Shown here piece by piece: positions 11,301-21,784 of a DNA stretch of 64,000 nt (position 1 is its first letter; each line of letters begins with the position of its first letter). Source of the DNA: Mixophyes australis (Eukaryota; Chordata; Amphibia; Anura; Limnodynastidae); the NCBI GenBank assembly GCA_036250195.1, contig JAVHZZ010000009.1, positions 41,941,824 through 42,005,823 on the forward strand, written 5' to 3'. The position numbers and the translations under genes were made by a program. Below the pieces are notes generated by a model. It was given only the letters and a program-made list of their open reading frames with translations. It did not search any database and was not told the origin of the DNA.

Positions 11301-11329
11301 AAGGCAGTTGGGTGTCTATCTGTATTTTA

Positions 11330-11781
11330 CACCCTACACTTATAGTTAAATTGAAAAAAAATCAGCCTGCAAAGACTGGACGATCAATCGAAATGGCCAA
11401 AGCAGATTTTCTGTTTGGGGCTAGATTATTCCCATAGATTAAAATAGAAATAGAAAAAGAAGCAGCCTGCAAAGACTGTACAATAAAATAGAAATGCCCA
11501 AAGCAGATGTTCTGTTTGGGTCTAGATTATTCCCATAGATTAAAATTAAAATAGAAAAAAGAAGCAGCCGGCAAAGACTGTACAATAAAATAGAAATGCC
11601 CAAAGCAGCTTTTCTGTTTGGGTCTAGATTATTCCCATACATTAAAATTAAAAAAGAAAAAGAAGCAGCCTGTAAAGGCTGTACAATAAAATAGAAATGC
11701 CCAAAGCAGATGTTCTGTTTGGATCTAAATTATTTCCATAGATTAAAATTGAAATAGAAAAAGAAGCAGCTGGCAAAGACT
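11330..11781. repeat. ~101-bp tandem array, 3' side of hAT element 1 (left block)
   Basis: About four and a half units, each containing cagcctgcaaagactgta, aatagaaatgcccaaagcag and gtctagattattcccata. The unit start recurs at 11363, 11463, 11565, 11666 and 11767 (spacing 100-102). The array is interrupted at 11782 by an LTR-type element and continues at 13080. Confidence 0.9.
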
Positions 11782-13075
11782 TATTAAAGTAATTTTATCG
11801 TTTTCCAATAAGCATTGTCTAAGCGATTTTTTTTGTGGGTCCAATGCACAATCGATTTATTTAGCAAAAGCAAAAATGTTTTAGCAGTTCAATACATAAT
11901 TATAATACAGTACAGCCGATACCAAATACATACATACATACATACATACATACATACATACGCTGCGCTCGCTGCGCCCTCTTTCTTGTCCCTAGATTCA
12001 AGTTAGTGCTTCTTAGATTATGCAAAAACAGACATTCGGTTTCACAACACAGAATGATGAACAGGTTTTAAACACATTGCATTCTTACCCATATATGACG
12101 CGTCAATCCACCCTTTCTTGAGGAACCAAAATCCGTATGCTTTGCGTATCGTCCGGTAGCTTAACGTCCAGTTGCGAGCCCCCAAATTATCAAAGTAACT
12201 TTATCGTTTTCCAATAAGCATTGTCTAAGGGATTTCTTGTGTGTCCAAAGCACAATCGATTTATTTAGCAAAAGCAAAAAGGTTTTAGCAGTTCAATACA
12301 TAATTATAATACAGTACAGCCGATACCAAATAAATACATACATACATACATACGCTGAGCTCACTGCGCCCTCTGCTGAATCCAGCTAGAACAGTCCTTC
12401 AGCCTAGAAGACTGTGGTCAGTGATGACTGCCTTAGCTGGTCCCAGGGAGCTTGTATATATATACTCAATGTTACAGAGAAAACAATACAGATGATGTGG
12501 CTTGCTTCTATAGGTCCAGTCTTCAGGAGGGTCCAGTGTAATGCAGGTCATAGGCCAGTTCAAACAACCCCCTCCAAGGGTGGGGGTCAACATTCCAAGG
12601 GTTGGGGTCTGCTCTCCAGATGATGACTCTGATTCTCCCGCCAAGAAACCAGTTTAAGCTAGTCTATTTACAATACACAGTCAATAACATTTCAAACATT
12701 TATTCCCTAACATCGCTAAATAGAGTATGCAATGTGCGATCACTTCGGCGAATGAACCAGACAACTGCGGACACATAGGGGATTAAAATGATACTAAACA
12801 TGTCATTTTTCCTGTAACCTGGACCTTAAATATCACTAAAGTGAACATATAACCTTAATATAAATAACTATAAACTAAATACAATCTGCTCATAAATCAC
12901 TGTGGAATGGAACCATTATAAATATGTAATATATAAATAAATGAATGTGAGAGTGCGAGTGTATGCGTGCGTATTTTATCGTGCGATCGCATCATGCTAC
13001 GTATTACGTGGTGTACCGATCGCAATCGCACAGTAAAACAATATTAACCAATATACTTTCGTTCATCCAGTATAC
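11782..13075 (-). mobile_element. Degraded LTR retroelement inserted in the tandem array
   Basis: The array is split exactly inside the word GACT, which flanks both sides (11778-11781 and 13076-13079), a 4-bp target duplication. Two direct copies of one segment start at 11782 and 12187 (shared phrases ttatcgttttccaataagca, gatttatttagcaaaagc and cagtacagccgatacc). Read on the minus strand, the right-hand copy (12187-13075) would be the 5' LTR. It is followed directly by TTTGGGGGCTCG (12175-12186), a proline-tRNA-like primer site. Only about 200 bp of interior and a shortened second LTR (11782-11982) remain. There are no coding domains. CATA-type microsatellites lie in both LTR copies. Confidence 0.5.
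11929..11960. repeat. (CATA)n microsatellite
   Basis: Eight or so tandem CATA units, with a shorter matching run at 12334-12352 in the second LTR copy. Confidence 0.9.
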
Positions 13076-13079
13076 GACT

Positions 13080-13460
13080 TTGTAATATAAAATAGAAATG
13101 CCCAAAGCAGCTTTTCTGTTTGGGTCTAGATTATTCCCAGACATTAAAATTGAAATAGAAATAGAAAAAGAAGCAGCCTGCAAAGACTGTACAATAAAAT
13201 AGAAATGCCCAAAGCAGATGTTCTGTTTGGCTCTAGATTATTCCCATAGATTAAAATTGAAATAGAGAATAAAGCAGCCTGCAAAGACTGTACCATAAAT
13301 AGAAATGCCCAAAGGAGATTTTCTGTTTGCGTCTAGATTAGTCCCATATAAAAAAATTGAAATAGAAAAAGAAGCAGCCTGCAAAGACTGTACGATCAAT
13401 AGAAATGCCCAAAGCAGATTTTCTGTTTGAGTGTATATTATTGGCAAACCTTATTAGAGC
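13080..13460. repeat. ~101-bp tandem array of hAT element 1 (right block)
   Basis: Continuation of the array begun at 11330, with units at about 13171, 13273 and 13374. It resumes at the point where the LTR-type element interrupted it. Confidence 0.85.
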
Positions 13461-13529
13461 AAATTATGAAAAATACTGTTTAATCCCTGCTAGGCCCTCC
13501 TTAATTCCACAGCTACACACACCAATCAA

Positions 13530-13830
13530 GGGTGGCAGGCAACATTCTAAAAAGAGCTATTGACATTCATAGCAAAAAAGGCAGTTGGGTGTCCGTCTGT
13601 ATTTTACACCCTACATTTATAGTTAAATAGAGAAAAAAGCAGCCTGCAAAGATTGTACCATAAATAGAAATGCCCAAACCAGATTTTCTGTTTGGGTCTA
13701 GATTACACCCTACACTTATAGTGAAATTGACGAAACAGCAGCCTGCAAAGACTGTACATCAAATAGAAATGCCCCAAGTCCCTTTTCTCTTTGGCGATAG
13801 ATTACACCCTACACTTATAGTGAAAGTTTT
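13530..13830. repeat. Second NSMCE2-like scrap plus array units
   Basis: At 13530-13595 the segment ctaaaaagagctattgacat, followed by atagcaaaaaaggcagt, repeats the NSMCE2-like scrap of 11250-11310. It is followed by two more array units (13640 and 13738). Scrap plus array therefore duplicated together. The segment ends next to the transposase C-terminal region. Confidence 0.65.
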
Positions 13831-13839
13831 AAAAATATG

Positions 13840-14373
13840 TTGTCGTCATCATCTTCAGCATCATCCTCACCCTCATCAGTGTCTACATTCGTCACAGACT
13901 ATTAATTCATCTCCGATGGAATCCGCCATTACAGAAGTGTCAGTACTTGGAGGTATTTGCCAGTAAAGGCCTTCCTCGTGGAAGATGTAGTTCATTTTGA
14001 TGAACTTCATCTTTTCCACATTTTTTGGAAATAACCTCCTACGTCGATCACTGACAAGGTTCCCGGCTGTGCTGAATACTCTTTCTGAGCACACACTGGA
14101 GTGGGGGCAGCTTAAGTATTGCAAAGCAAGTTTGTACATGGATTTCAAAATGGCTTGTTTTTCTTCCCAGTATGGAAAGGGACTGTCTGACATTTCCATA
14201 TCAACTATCTCTTGAAAATAATCCTCCACCAGCCTTTGCATGTTAATAGTGAGATTGGTTGGAGCTATGGGCAAAGTCACACATTTTTTGGTAAAATCTT
14301 TCAAACCAGCCCAGATGTCAAACTGTTGTGTTCTGCCACCTGCATCATCCCTGCTTCTCTTTGGAAAGTGCAA
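13840..14373 (-). pseudogene. hAT transposase C-terminal (dimerisation) domain, element 1
   Basis: The minus strand has an open frame with QYLSCPHSSVCSERVFSTAG followed by NLVSDRRRRLFPKNVEKM (about 14030-14120). This is the classic hATC block (SxxxERxFSxAG, then a basic stretch). Upstream is FDIWAGLKDFTKKC, also found in the other two elements. Downstream is an acidic tail. The catalytic middle and the BED finger present in element 2 are missing: the frame is joined to the N-terminal region at about 14400. Such a protein could not catalyse transposition by itself. Confidence 0.9.
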
Positions 14374-14399
14374 ATTGGTGCCAGAACCTCACGTGCCAG

Positions 14400-15137
14400 A
14401 ACTGCTTCCACTGGTGCCACACTGCTGCCACTAGTGCAGGACTTACACAACCTCATCCTCATCAACATCCTCAATAGCACCCTCGTAGCCTACACAAATC
14501 TCCCCCTCATCCTCTTCTAATACCAAAGTGTCATCCTCAATTGGTGTATCACCGGCTACACTCGGGCTGTTCAGGCACATATCAGCAGAAATGCTGAAAG
14601 GGCCCTTCTTTATGGGTACACCATCAGAATGGTCACAATTACACATACCACTCGTGGATGGACTCTCCTCGGGGATTGATGTAATTTCTTATTCTGAGCA
14701 TACATTTTCCTCTAATACCTTACTGTTTTCTTGCAGCTCGGCTTTCACACGTAACAGTAGTTGTGCAGCACTTTTGGACTCCGTATTACTTGGTCTTGCT
14801 GGATCACGAGTGACCTTACAAGAAGAAGGCTCAGTTACATTTTTAGATCTCACACTAATAGAGAAAGGCGAAGGCCTCTTTCTTTCCTTGCCACTGCATA
14901 TGTAGAATGGCATGTTGGCTATTTTTTTTTTATCGGCAGTTAACTTTTCCTCGCTTACAGCTTTTTTTCTCTTCAAAACGGTAAAAGTTTTTTATTGTGT
15001 GTTTTTTTCCCTGACTTAAAAAGACTATGTACTTTTACATAGGTTTTACCAGATGACGTACAGAGAAGACTACCATCAGGACTGGTGGCAGCAGCTGCTT
15101 GCTGATCCTGCTCATATGTTAACTGCTGTGAATCCAT
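14400..15137 (-). pseudogene. hAT transposase N-terminal region, element 1
   Basis: The start codon is taken at 15137 because the matching ATG-Asp/Asn-Ser-Gln/Lys-Gln start is shared by all three hATs (19983 and 31843). The N-terminal part is rich in Ser, Thr and acidic residues, with conserved SGKERKRPSPFSIS (about 14860-14900) and LLRVKAELQENSKVLEEN. Stops and frameshifts around 14930-15000 break it. It joins directly to the C-terminal part at about 14400. The equivalent join is seen in element 3 (about 19290), so both descend from one deletion derivative. Confidence 0.8.
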
Positions 15138-15140
15138 TTT

Positions 15141-15850
15141 AATGAGAAATTCAGAAATATTTAGTGCTAGTATATAATAATTTCAACACCAGAAAATAGA
15201 TTTTTTTTGAACAGGGGAATATGTCACACCCCAAACACTTGTAGTGCAAATTCAGAAGGATATAGTGCTGGTATATAATTATTTCAGCACCAGAAAATTG
15301 CTTTTGTCAAAGAGGGGAATATCTGACACCCCAAGCACTTGTAGTGCAAATTCAGAAATATACAGTGCTGGTATATAATAATTTCAACACCAGCAAATAG
15401 ATTTTTTAGAACAGGGCAATATCTGACACCCCAAACACTTGTAGTGCAAATTCAGAAATATATAGTGCTGGTATATAATAATTTCAGCACCAGAAAATAG
15501 ATTTTTTGGAACAGGGGAATATGTCATACCCCAAACACTTGCAGTGCAAATTCAGAGGGATACAGTGCTGGTATATAATTATTTCATCACCAGAAAATTG
15601 CTATTTTCAAAGAGGGGAATATCTCACACACCAAGCACTTGTAGTGCAAATTCAGAAATATACAGTGCTGGTATATAATGATTTCAACACCAGAAAATAG
15701 ATTTTTTAGAACAGGGGGATATGTCATACCCCAAACACTTGCAGTGCAAATTCAGAAGGATACAGTGCTGGTATATAATTATTTCATAACCAGAAAATAG
15801 CTTTTTTAGAACAGGGGAATATCTGACAGCCCAAACACTTGTAGTGTAAA
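15141..15850. repeat. 100-bp tandem array directly 5' of the transposase start, element 1
   Basis: Seven units with an exact 100-bp step: the phrase gtagtgcaaattcagaa recurs at 15241, 15341, 15441, 15541, 15641, 15741 and (as gtagtgtaaa) 15841. Units also share agtgctggtatataat, atttcagcaccagaaaat and ccccaaacactt. The array begins 4 bp upstream of the start codon (minus strand), so it occupies the 5' UTR/promoter position of the transposase. Confidence 0.95.
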
Positions 15851-16189
15851 ATAGGAAAAATGCATCCTACTACTCTCTTCCTGCTCCAATTACTACTCCA
15901 ATTACTCCTCCAATTATTGCTCCAATTACTGCGAATGTGACCTAACCCTTCTCTCTCCCTCTCTCAAATGGTGCTGGATGTCTGTGGAGGCGGCTATTTA
16001 TTCAGTCTAAAAATCGCGAGATCCGAGATCCGACAACGTCACAATGACATTTTGCCTCGTTTTGGAATCCGAACAGGCGGGAGAGTACCGGACCGACTCA
16101 GCTGGGGACTCGGATTCTGGGAGATGCACTCAAAATAAGCAAAAGTCCAACCAGAGCCTAAATTGGACCAGGTCATAAGCTCCAGCAGG
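15851..16189. other. hAT element 1 right subterminal region and junction
   Basis: 15870-15950 is a short attactcc-type repeat. 15960-16115 matches the right subterminal region of the other hATs. The final tip is missing. From about 16120 the sequence belongs to the retroviral remnant. Confidence 0.6.
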
Positions 16190-16340
16190 GGACTATGTAA
16201 CGATGAGAAACTGTTTATTTTCTATTTCCCTTTCAGAACACTGTGAAGGTCCATAGCTCACCACTGACACTTCTGTGAAAGTTTTAGAAACAGATTTGGT
16301 TGGTGCACGCATCACACTGGAACCCGTGACTACTGAGAGA
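16190..16340 (+). pseudogene. pol: Endogenous retrovirus integrase C-terminal remnant
   Basis: The plus strand reads GDYVTMRNC, then SEHCEGP, a stop, and LTTDTSVKVLE. The order GDYV, x-EGP, LTT-TxVKV is that of the SH3-like C-terminal domain of gamma-type retroviral integrases. It lies in the same strand and order as the pro/RT pieces before 10955, so I infer the same provirus, now split by hAT element 1. The rest of integrase is not present. Confidence 0.6.
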
Positions 16341-16925
16341 ATGGAAGAACACTGTTTAAAGCTGATGCAGAGAAATACAGCCAGGAGGAGGAATGAGTGA
16401 TGGTGATATGAGGAACTATGCACTTTGATGTTTAGAGTCATCTTGATAATAATTTTTGTTACAGCATCATATGTATTTTTTTGGAAGGTCAGAGGGTGAT
16501 GTTGGAGTATGTAAGACTAATTTGACAAAAATAATTTAGTGCATGACATTCCTGACCACTCTGAATCAGACCTAATTCTAGGTAGTGTAAAAAAAGGAAA
16601 AGAGAAGTGCTAACAGATGGAACGAATATGCAAGTGGATAGAGGGGAAAAAGCTTAAGAATAAACAAAATTATAGGTTCAGAGTCAAAAGAGAAGCAAAT
16701 ACAGATAACAGGAGATGTGAAGGTTTACCCCTTGTACCGAATAATTTTAATCTAATATGGAATAATCTAGCGCTGTTTATCTTTCATATAAACATGTAAA
16801 AAATACGTGTTCAAAGTGATTAAAATAAATTATACTTATATTCGGATATAATAAATGCCCATTTTACTTCATCGTTGAATGTAGGATACAAACATAATAA
16901 AAATATAAAATAAAAGAAATATAGT
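16341..16925 (+). pseudogene. Possible start of endogenous retrovirus env
   Basis: An open frame at 16617-16799 contains RVKREANTDN and an aromatic-rich end. It lies between the integrase remnant and the hAT insertion, beyond which env surface-protein sequence is found, so its position fits the beginning of env. I see no diagnostic motif in it. Positional inference only. Confidence 0.25.
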
Positions 16926-17287
16926 GTAATAACTAGAGATGGTCACTGACCCCCGTGTTGTGGTTTTGTATTCGGTTTTGGATCTGGATTACCTTCGTGT
17001 TTTGGTTTTGGTTTTGCAAAACAGCCATGGGTGTTTTGGTTTTGGTTTTGGTTTTGTTTGGTTTTGTTTTGCTATTTGTTAAAAAGAAATACATTTATTG
17101 GTGCTAAAATAACATAATTTAGGTATTATTTTGTAGCTACATTATTATTAACCTCAGTAACACTAATTTCCAGTCATTTTTTATTCAATTTTGACCACCT
17201 CCTATGTCACAATATGATTTTCATACACTTGAAAAGAAAAATTGCTGCAGTTCTTGCCAGTGATAACAAAAAGGCCATTGTCATGCC

Positions 17288-18760
17288 AAAAATCCACCTC
17301 TTAAGTGTGGAATTATTTTTACACAAATCCTGGCAAGAGTTGTCTATCCATTTGTAGCGTTTTTAAAGCCACACTCAGTAGAGGACCTTAACCATCTGGG
17401 ATCCTCATCCATGTTTCGTCATTTTTCAGCGAGTTCTTGGAAAACTGTTGGGAAAATCAGAAACTTAGGTTAAAAAAAATAACAACAAGCAGTCCAGCAT
17501 AATCTACCTCCCTTCTCTCATCTACATTCCAGCACCTGCAATCTTCCCCCCAACACCTTCATAATCAATATCCCCTGAACCAACAATTGGCAGTTAAACA
17601 ATCCTTTGCAAGAGGAAGCAAGTATGAAACCTGTCACCCAGTCACAAAGCGGATCACAGACGCCCTGGGTACTATGCTAATGTTAGATCTGCGTCCAATG
17701 TCCACTATTAATACAGTTGGTTTAAGACATTTAATTGAGGTGTTCTGTCCTTGTTAGCAAATGTCATCACTATACCATTTTACTAGAAAAGCTAATTGTC
17801 TCCTGTACCGGAAAGTTCCTAAAAATTTAATTATTGGGTGACAAAATGGCATTCTACCCACTGTACACTTAACCACAGATATGTGTTCAAGCGGAACTGG
17901 GCAAACTACAGATTATATGACTGTGAAAGCCCACTGGGTTGGTCATTTGCCTTCCCCAGCATGGACAGCAGCAGCAAGTACCCAGGCACGTCAAATGTTT
18001 GAGAAGTAGGCTACTCTGTGTATCAGCGGCTTCAGTAAGAGGCATACAGCTGACAAACTGTTCCAAAAACTAAGGGATGTCATTGAAAGATGGCTAATCC
18101 TGTTTGGACTCTCCTGAGGATATGTCATTTCTGATTACGGCCCCAATATTGGTCAAGCATTACAGCGGGGTTGAATTCCATCACATTTCCTGTTTTGCAC
18201 ACACTAACAACTTGGTGTTACAGAACTTTTTAAAAATGACATGCAGGAGATGCTGTTTGTGTCCAGAAACATTTAGGGTCCATATCTGGTTTCTGCAACA
18301 GCATGTAGGAGAATGCAGCAGCTGCAAGAAGACTAGCATTTGAGGGGAATATACTTTAGTCCAGCGAAGTAGTTACCTGTTAAGAAAGTGCAGACACGGT
18401 TAGCTTGAGTCAAGTGATTGCCTTAATAATACATTTTGAAAAGCAGCTACAGAAAATTAAAGTTTGAAATAAAACAAATTAAATGTGCTAACTATATTTT
18501 AATTGTCGATTAAATACTTAATTTTCTTTGCAAGGATCACAGACTTATCAACATATTGTTTGGACGTCTTCTCCTTCAGTTTCTCTGGCAACTGCTTGTT
18601 GTAAAAGAAATTGCTTTCCCAAGACACCCAGTGGTGATGCAGATAAGTCCGCACAATATTTTGATATTTGCTCTGCTGTAAAAGAATTGCCCAAAAATCG
18701 TGACAGCTCTGCCCTAAAATCAACTAGTCATTCCCTTTGGAAGGCCATTATCGGCAATTA
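17288..18760 (+). pseudogene. hAT transposase BED finger and middle segment (inverted part of element 3)
   Basis: At 17290-17455 the plus strand matches the minus-strand BED finger segment of element 2 (30940-31080), including the phrase for HGKLLGKS. At 17868-18340 it reads SGTGQTTDYMTV, AHWVG, FSKRHTADKLFQKLRDVIE and GYVISDYGPNI, matching the element 2 middle segment (29978-30328). The GDADKSAQYFDI-type block at about 18610-18670 corresponds to the region before the hATC domain. Many stops are present. The segment is inverted relative to the element ends and to the right-hand coding pieces. Confidence 0.8.
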
Positions 18761-19099
18761 CATCATACTACACAGACTTCTATGATGGTGGTATGAATTA
18801 GCGTTGTTTGAGAAAGATTATTACTAAACCCTTCCACCTCTCCAGTTTCGCAGTGAGCTATGGTACAATAAAATGTAACTGCAGATTTAGACCAAGACTG
18901 TCAGCCCTATTATTTCTATTTCAACAATTACAATTAGCAATGGAGCAATGGAGCTCTTCTCTTTGGGTGTTACCTATATAACGCAGCACAATTTGCCTGC
19001 AAAATCGACAGACAAGCCTGCTTGTCTTCCTCTTCATCAATGACTCTTAGCAATTGAGCACTCGTCTTTGGGTGTATATTACACCCAAACATTATTAGT

Positions 19100-19983
19100 G
19101 AAAATTAGGAAAAATACAGTTTAATCCCTGCTAGGCCCTCCACCATCCTTTGTATGTTAATAGTAGGATTGGTTGGAGTTATAGTTAAGGTCACACATTT
19201 TTTTGACAAATCCTTCAAACCAGCCCAGATGTCAAACTGTTGTGGTCTGCCACCTGCATCATCCCTGCTTGTGTTTGGAAAGTGCAAATTGGTGCCAGAA
19301 CCTCACGTGCCAGAACTGCTGCCACTGGTGGCACACTGCTGCCTCTGGTGCAGGACTTACACAATCAACCGCATCATCATCAGCGCCCTCGTCGGATAAC
19401 CAAATCTCCCCCACATCCTCTTCTAAAGACAAAGTGTCATCATCACTTGGTGTATCACCGGCTACACTTGAGCTGTTCAGGCACACATCAGCAGAACTGT
19501 TGAAAGAGTGCCTCTTTATGGGTACACTAACAGAATGCTCACGATTAGACATCCCACTGTTGGATGGACACTCCACAGGGATTGGTGTCATTACTGATTC
19601 AGAGCAAACATTATCCTCTAATGCCTTACTGTTATCTTGCAGCTCGGCTTTGATGCGCAACAGTAGTTGTGCACCACTCAGTAACATTTTTGGATCTGCC
19701 ACTAATAGAGAAAGGTGAAGGCCTCATTCTCTCTTTGCCACTGCGTGTGTAGAATGGCATGTTGGCAATGTTTTTTTTATCGGCACTTAAATTTTCCTGA
19801 GTTACACTTCTTTTTCGCTTCAACACAGTAAAAAAAATTTTGGTGTGGTTTTTGGACTGATTTCGAAACACTGTGTAGTTTGACATTACCTTGCCCAGAT
19901 GACGTACTGGGAACACTACCATCAGGACTGGTGACAGAACCTGGTTGCTCATTCTGCTCATATGTGGACTGCTTTGAATCCAT
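19100..19983 (-). pseudogene. hAT transposase N-terminal region joined to a C-terminal fragment, element 3
   Basis: The start codon at 19983 opens the same N-terminal sequence as element 1 (TYEQ, SPDGS, STSSG in order), with SGKERMRPSPFSIS and LLRIKAELQDNSKALEDN further on. At about 19290 it joins HFPNTSRDDAGG, the segment before the hATC domain, at the same join as in element 1. The hATC domain itself is missing. Frameshifts are present. Confidence 0.8.
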
Positions 19984-19989
19984 TCTGAG

Positions 19990-20915
19990 CCCAAAGCACT
20001 TGTAGTGCTAAATATTATTTGGTAGATACTGCTGACAAATATGACTTTTGACAGCCAAAAATATTTATGCACAATTATGGGGGATACCCCAAAAGCACTG
20101 GGGAGTGCTAAAAATTATTTGGTAGATATTGCTGACAGATAGTAATTTTGACAGCCAGAAATATTTATGCACAATTATGGGGGACACCCCAAAAGCATTG
20201 GGGAGTGCTAAAAATTATTTGGTAGATACTGCTGACAGATAGTAATTTTGACAGCCAGAAATATTAATGCACAATTATGGGGGACACCCCAAAAGCACTG
20301 GGGAGTTCTAAAAATTATTTGGTAGATACTGCTGACAGATAGTAATTTTGACAGCCAGAAATATTTATGCACAATTATGAGGGACACCCCAAAAGCACTG
20401 GGGAGTGCTAAAAATTATTTGGTAGATACTGCTGACAGATAGTAATTTTGACAGCCAGAAATATTTATGCACAATTATGGGGGACACCCCAAAAGCACTG
20501 GGGAGTGCTAAAAATTATTTGGTAGATACTGCTGACAGATAGTAATTTTGACAGCCAGAAATATTTATGCACAATTATGGGGGACACCCCAAAAGCACTG
20601 GGGAGTGCTAAAAATTATTTGGTAGATACTGCTGACAGATAGTAATTTTGACAGCCAGAAATATTTATGCACAATTATGGGGGACACCCCAAAAGCACTG
20701 GGGAGTGCTAAAAATTATTTGGTAGATACTGCTGACAGATAGTAATTTTGACAGCCAGAAATATTTATGCACAATTATGGGGGACACCCCAAAAGCACTG
20801 GGGAGTGCTAAAAATTATTTGGTAGATACTGCTGACAGATTGTAATTTTGACAGCCAGAAATATTTATGCAAAATAATGGGGGACACCGAAAAAGCACTT
20901 TGAGTGACAAATATT
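19990..20915. repeat. 100-bp tandem array directly 5' of the transposase start, element 3
   Basis: Nine units with an exact 100-bp step: gggagtgctaaaaattattt recurs at 20101, 20201, 20301, 20401, 20501, 20601, 20701 and 20801. Inner units are almost identical, edge units more diverged, as expected from unequal exchange or slippage in the array. It begins within about 20 bp of the start codon at 19983. Its unit is different from that of element 1, although both have ccccaaa and cactt/cactg phrases in the same place. Confidence 0.98.
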
Positions 20916-21266
20916 TAAAAAAAAAAAAAACTCCTCTATCCTCCTCTCTTCTGTAGTGATTTTTGTTAGTACAATTGAAATCAGAATACTGTATTGTCTG
21001 TCCCTGCTCTAATCAGCCTGTGACTATACCCTGCTCTCTCCCTCTGTCAAATGGCGATGGATTGCTGTGGGGGCGTGTATTTATAATCTTCAAGTATCGC
21101 GAGAACCGAGCCCCGAGATCCGACGACGTTACAATGACGTTCGGCCTCGATTTGGATTCCGAGCGGGCGGGAGAGTACCGAGCCTGCTGGGCTCGGTACT
21201 CGGATACCCAAAGTTCGGGTGGGTTTGGTTCTTGGGGAACCGAGCCCGCCCATCTCTAGTAATAAC

Positions 21267-21780
21267 ATCAAAACTGTGCACAATGTGCTGTCAATAAAAA
21301 TTTCAAATAAGTAATTTTAAAAAATATTCCAAATAAGTACTTTAACAATATACAACAGTGCCATACATTTTAGAGGATCTCACACCCCTTCTGTGAATGC
21401 ACTCACAAATAAATAAAGACCTCTTCATATAATAACAAGATATCCCACTGTAGTTCCAGCCCCTTAAGTATTGAACTTACAGAGATGTTTTTTGAAAGGC
21501 AGCATCTAAATGATTTCTTTAAGTATAAGCCTTCACAGCATACTTTTCCCAGATTATGTAAGCATAATTGCAGAACAAAGTAATATTTGATAGTTTGGAC
21601 CAACAAGATCAAGTTCACACAGTCAGAGGTTCATGAATGTAGGAGAATCACAGTAACACTTACCACTAGGCACAGCTCCACCCTTGTACAGAAATATATA
21701 TGAGTACTGTGAAAACTCACCAGAGGAAAAATGCATATGGTGGTGTCAAAATCCCACTGAGAAAGAACCCAATTCACTAC
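21267..21780. other. Retroviral flank, no recognisable gene
   Basis: AT-rich sequence between hAT element 3 and the env surface-protein remnant. It is probably decayed env, but no motif is readable. Confidence 0.4.
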
Positions 21781-21784
21781 TACA

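Larger units (their letters stand above)
11051..16115 (-). mobile_element. hAT element 1 (deletion derivative with tandem arrays)
   Basis: The left part starts in GTTTTGG-rich subterminal sequence like that of the hATs at 16934 and 23119. The right part (15960-16115), with cgcgag, gatccgac and gggagagtacc phrases, matches the right subterminal regions of those two elements. Both outermost tips are missing, so no duplication can be read. Inside are transposase N- and C-terminal coding pieces (minus strand), tandem arrays on both sides, NSMCE2-like scraps and an LTR-element insertion. It separates the pol remnant (ending 10955) from the integrase remnant (16190) of the same provirus. Confidence 0.85.
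16934..21258. mobile_element. hAT element 3 with perfect 8-bp target duplication
   Basis: The ends are TAGAGATGG on the left and CATCTCTA on the right. They are flanked by GTAATAAC at 16926-16933 and again at 21259-21266, a perfect 8-bp duplication that fixes both borders. Total length is 4325 bp. The left 17240-18760 carries transposase BED and middle segments on the plus strand. The right 19100-19983 carries N- and C-terminal segments on the minus strand, followed by a 100-bp tandem array and a GC-rich right end. It is internally rearranged and non-autonomous, and it sits between the integrase and env pieces of the provirus. Confidence 0.95.

Noticed and set aside
19990..20915. CRISPR-like array with regular spacing
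   Set aside because: Whole 100-bp units are repeated with no unique spacers, and the genome is vertebrate.
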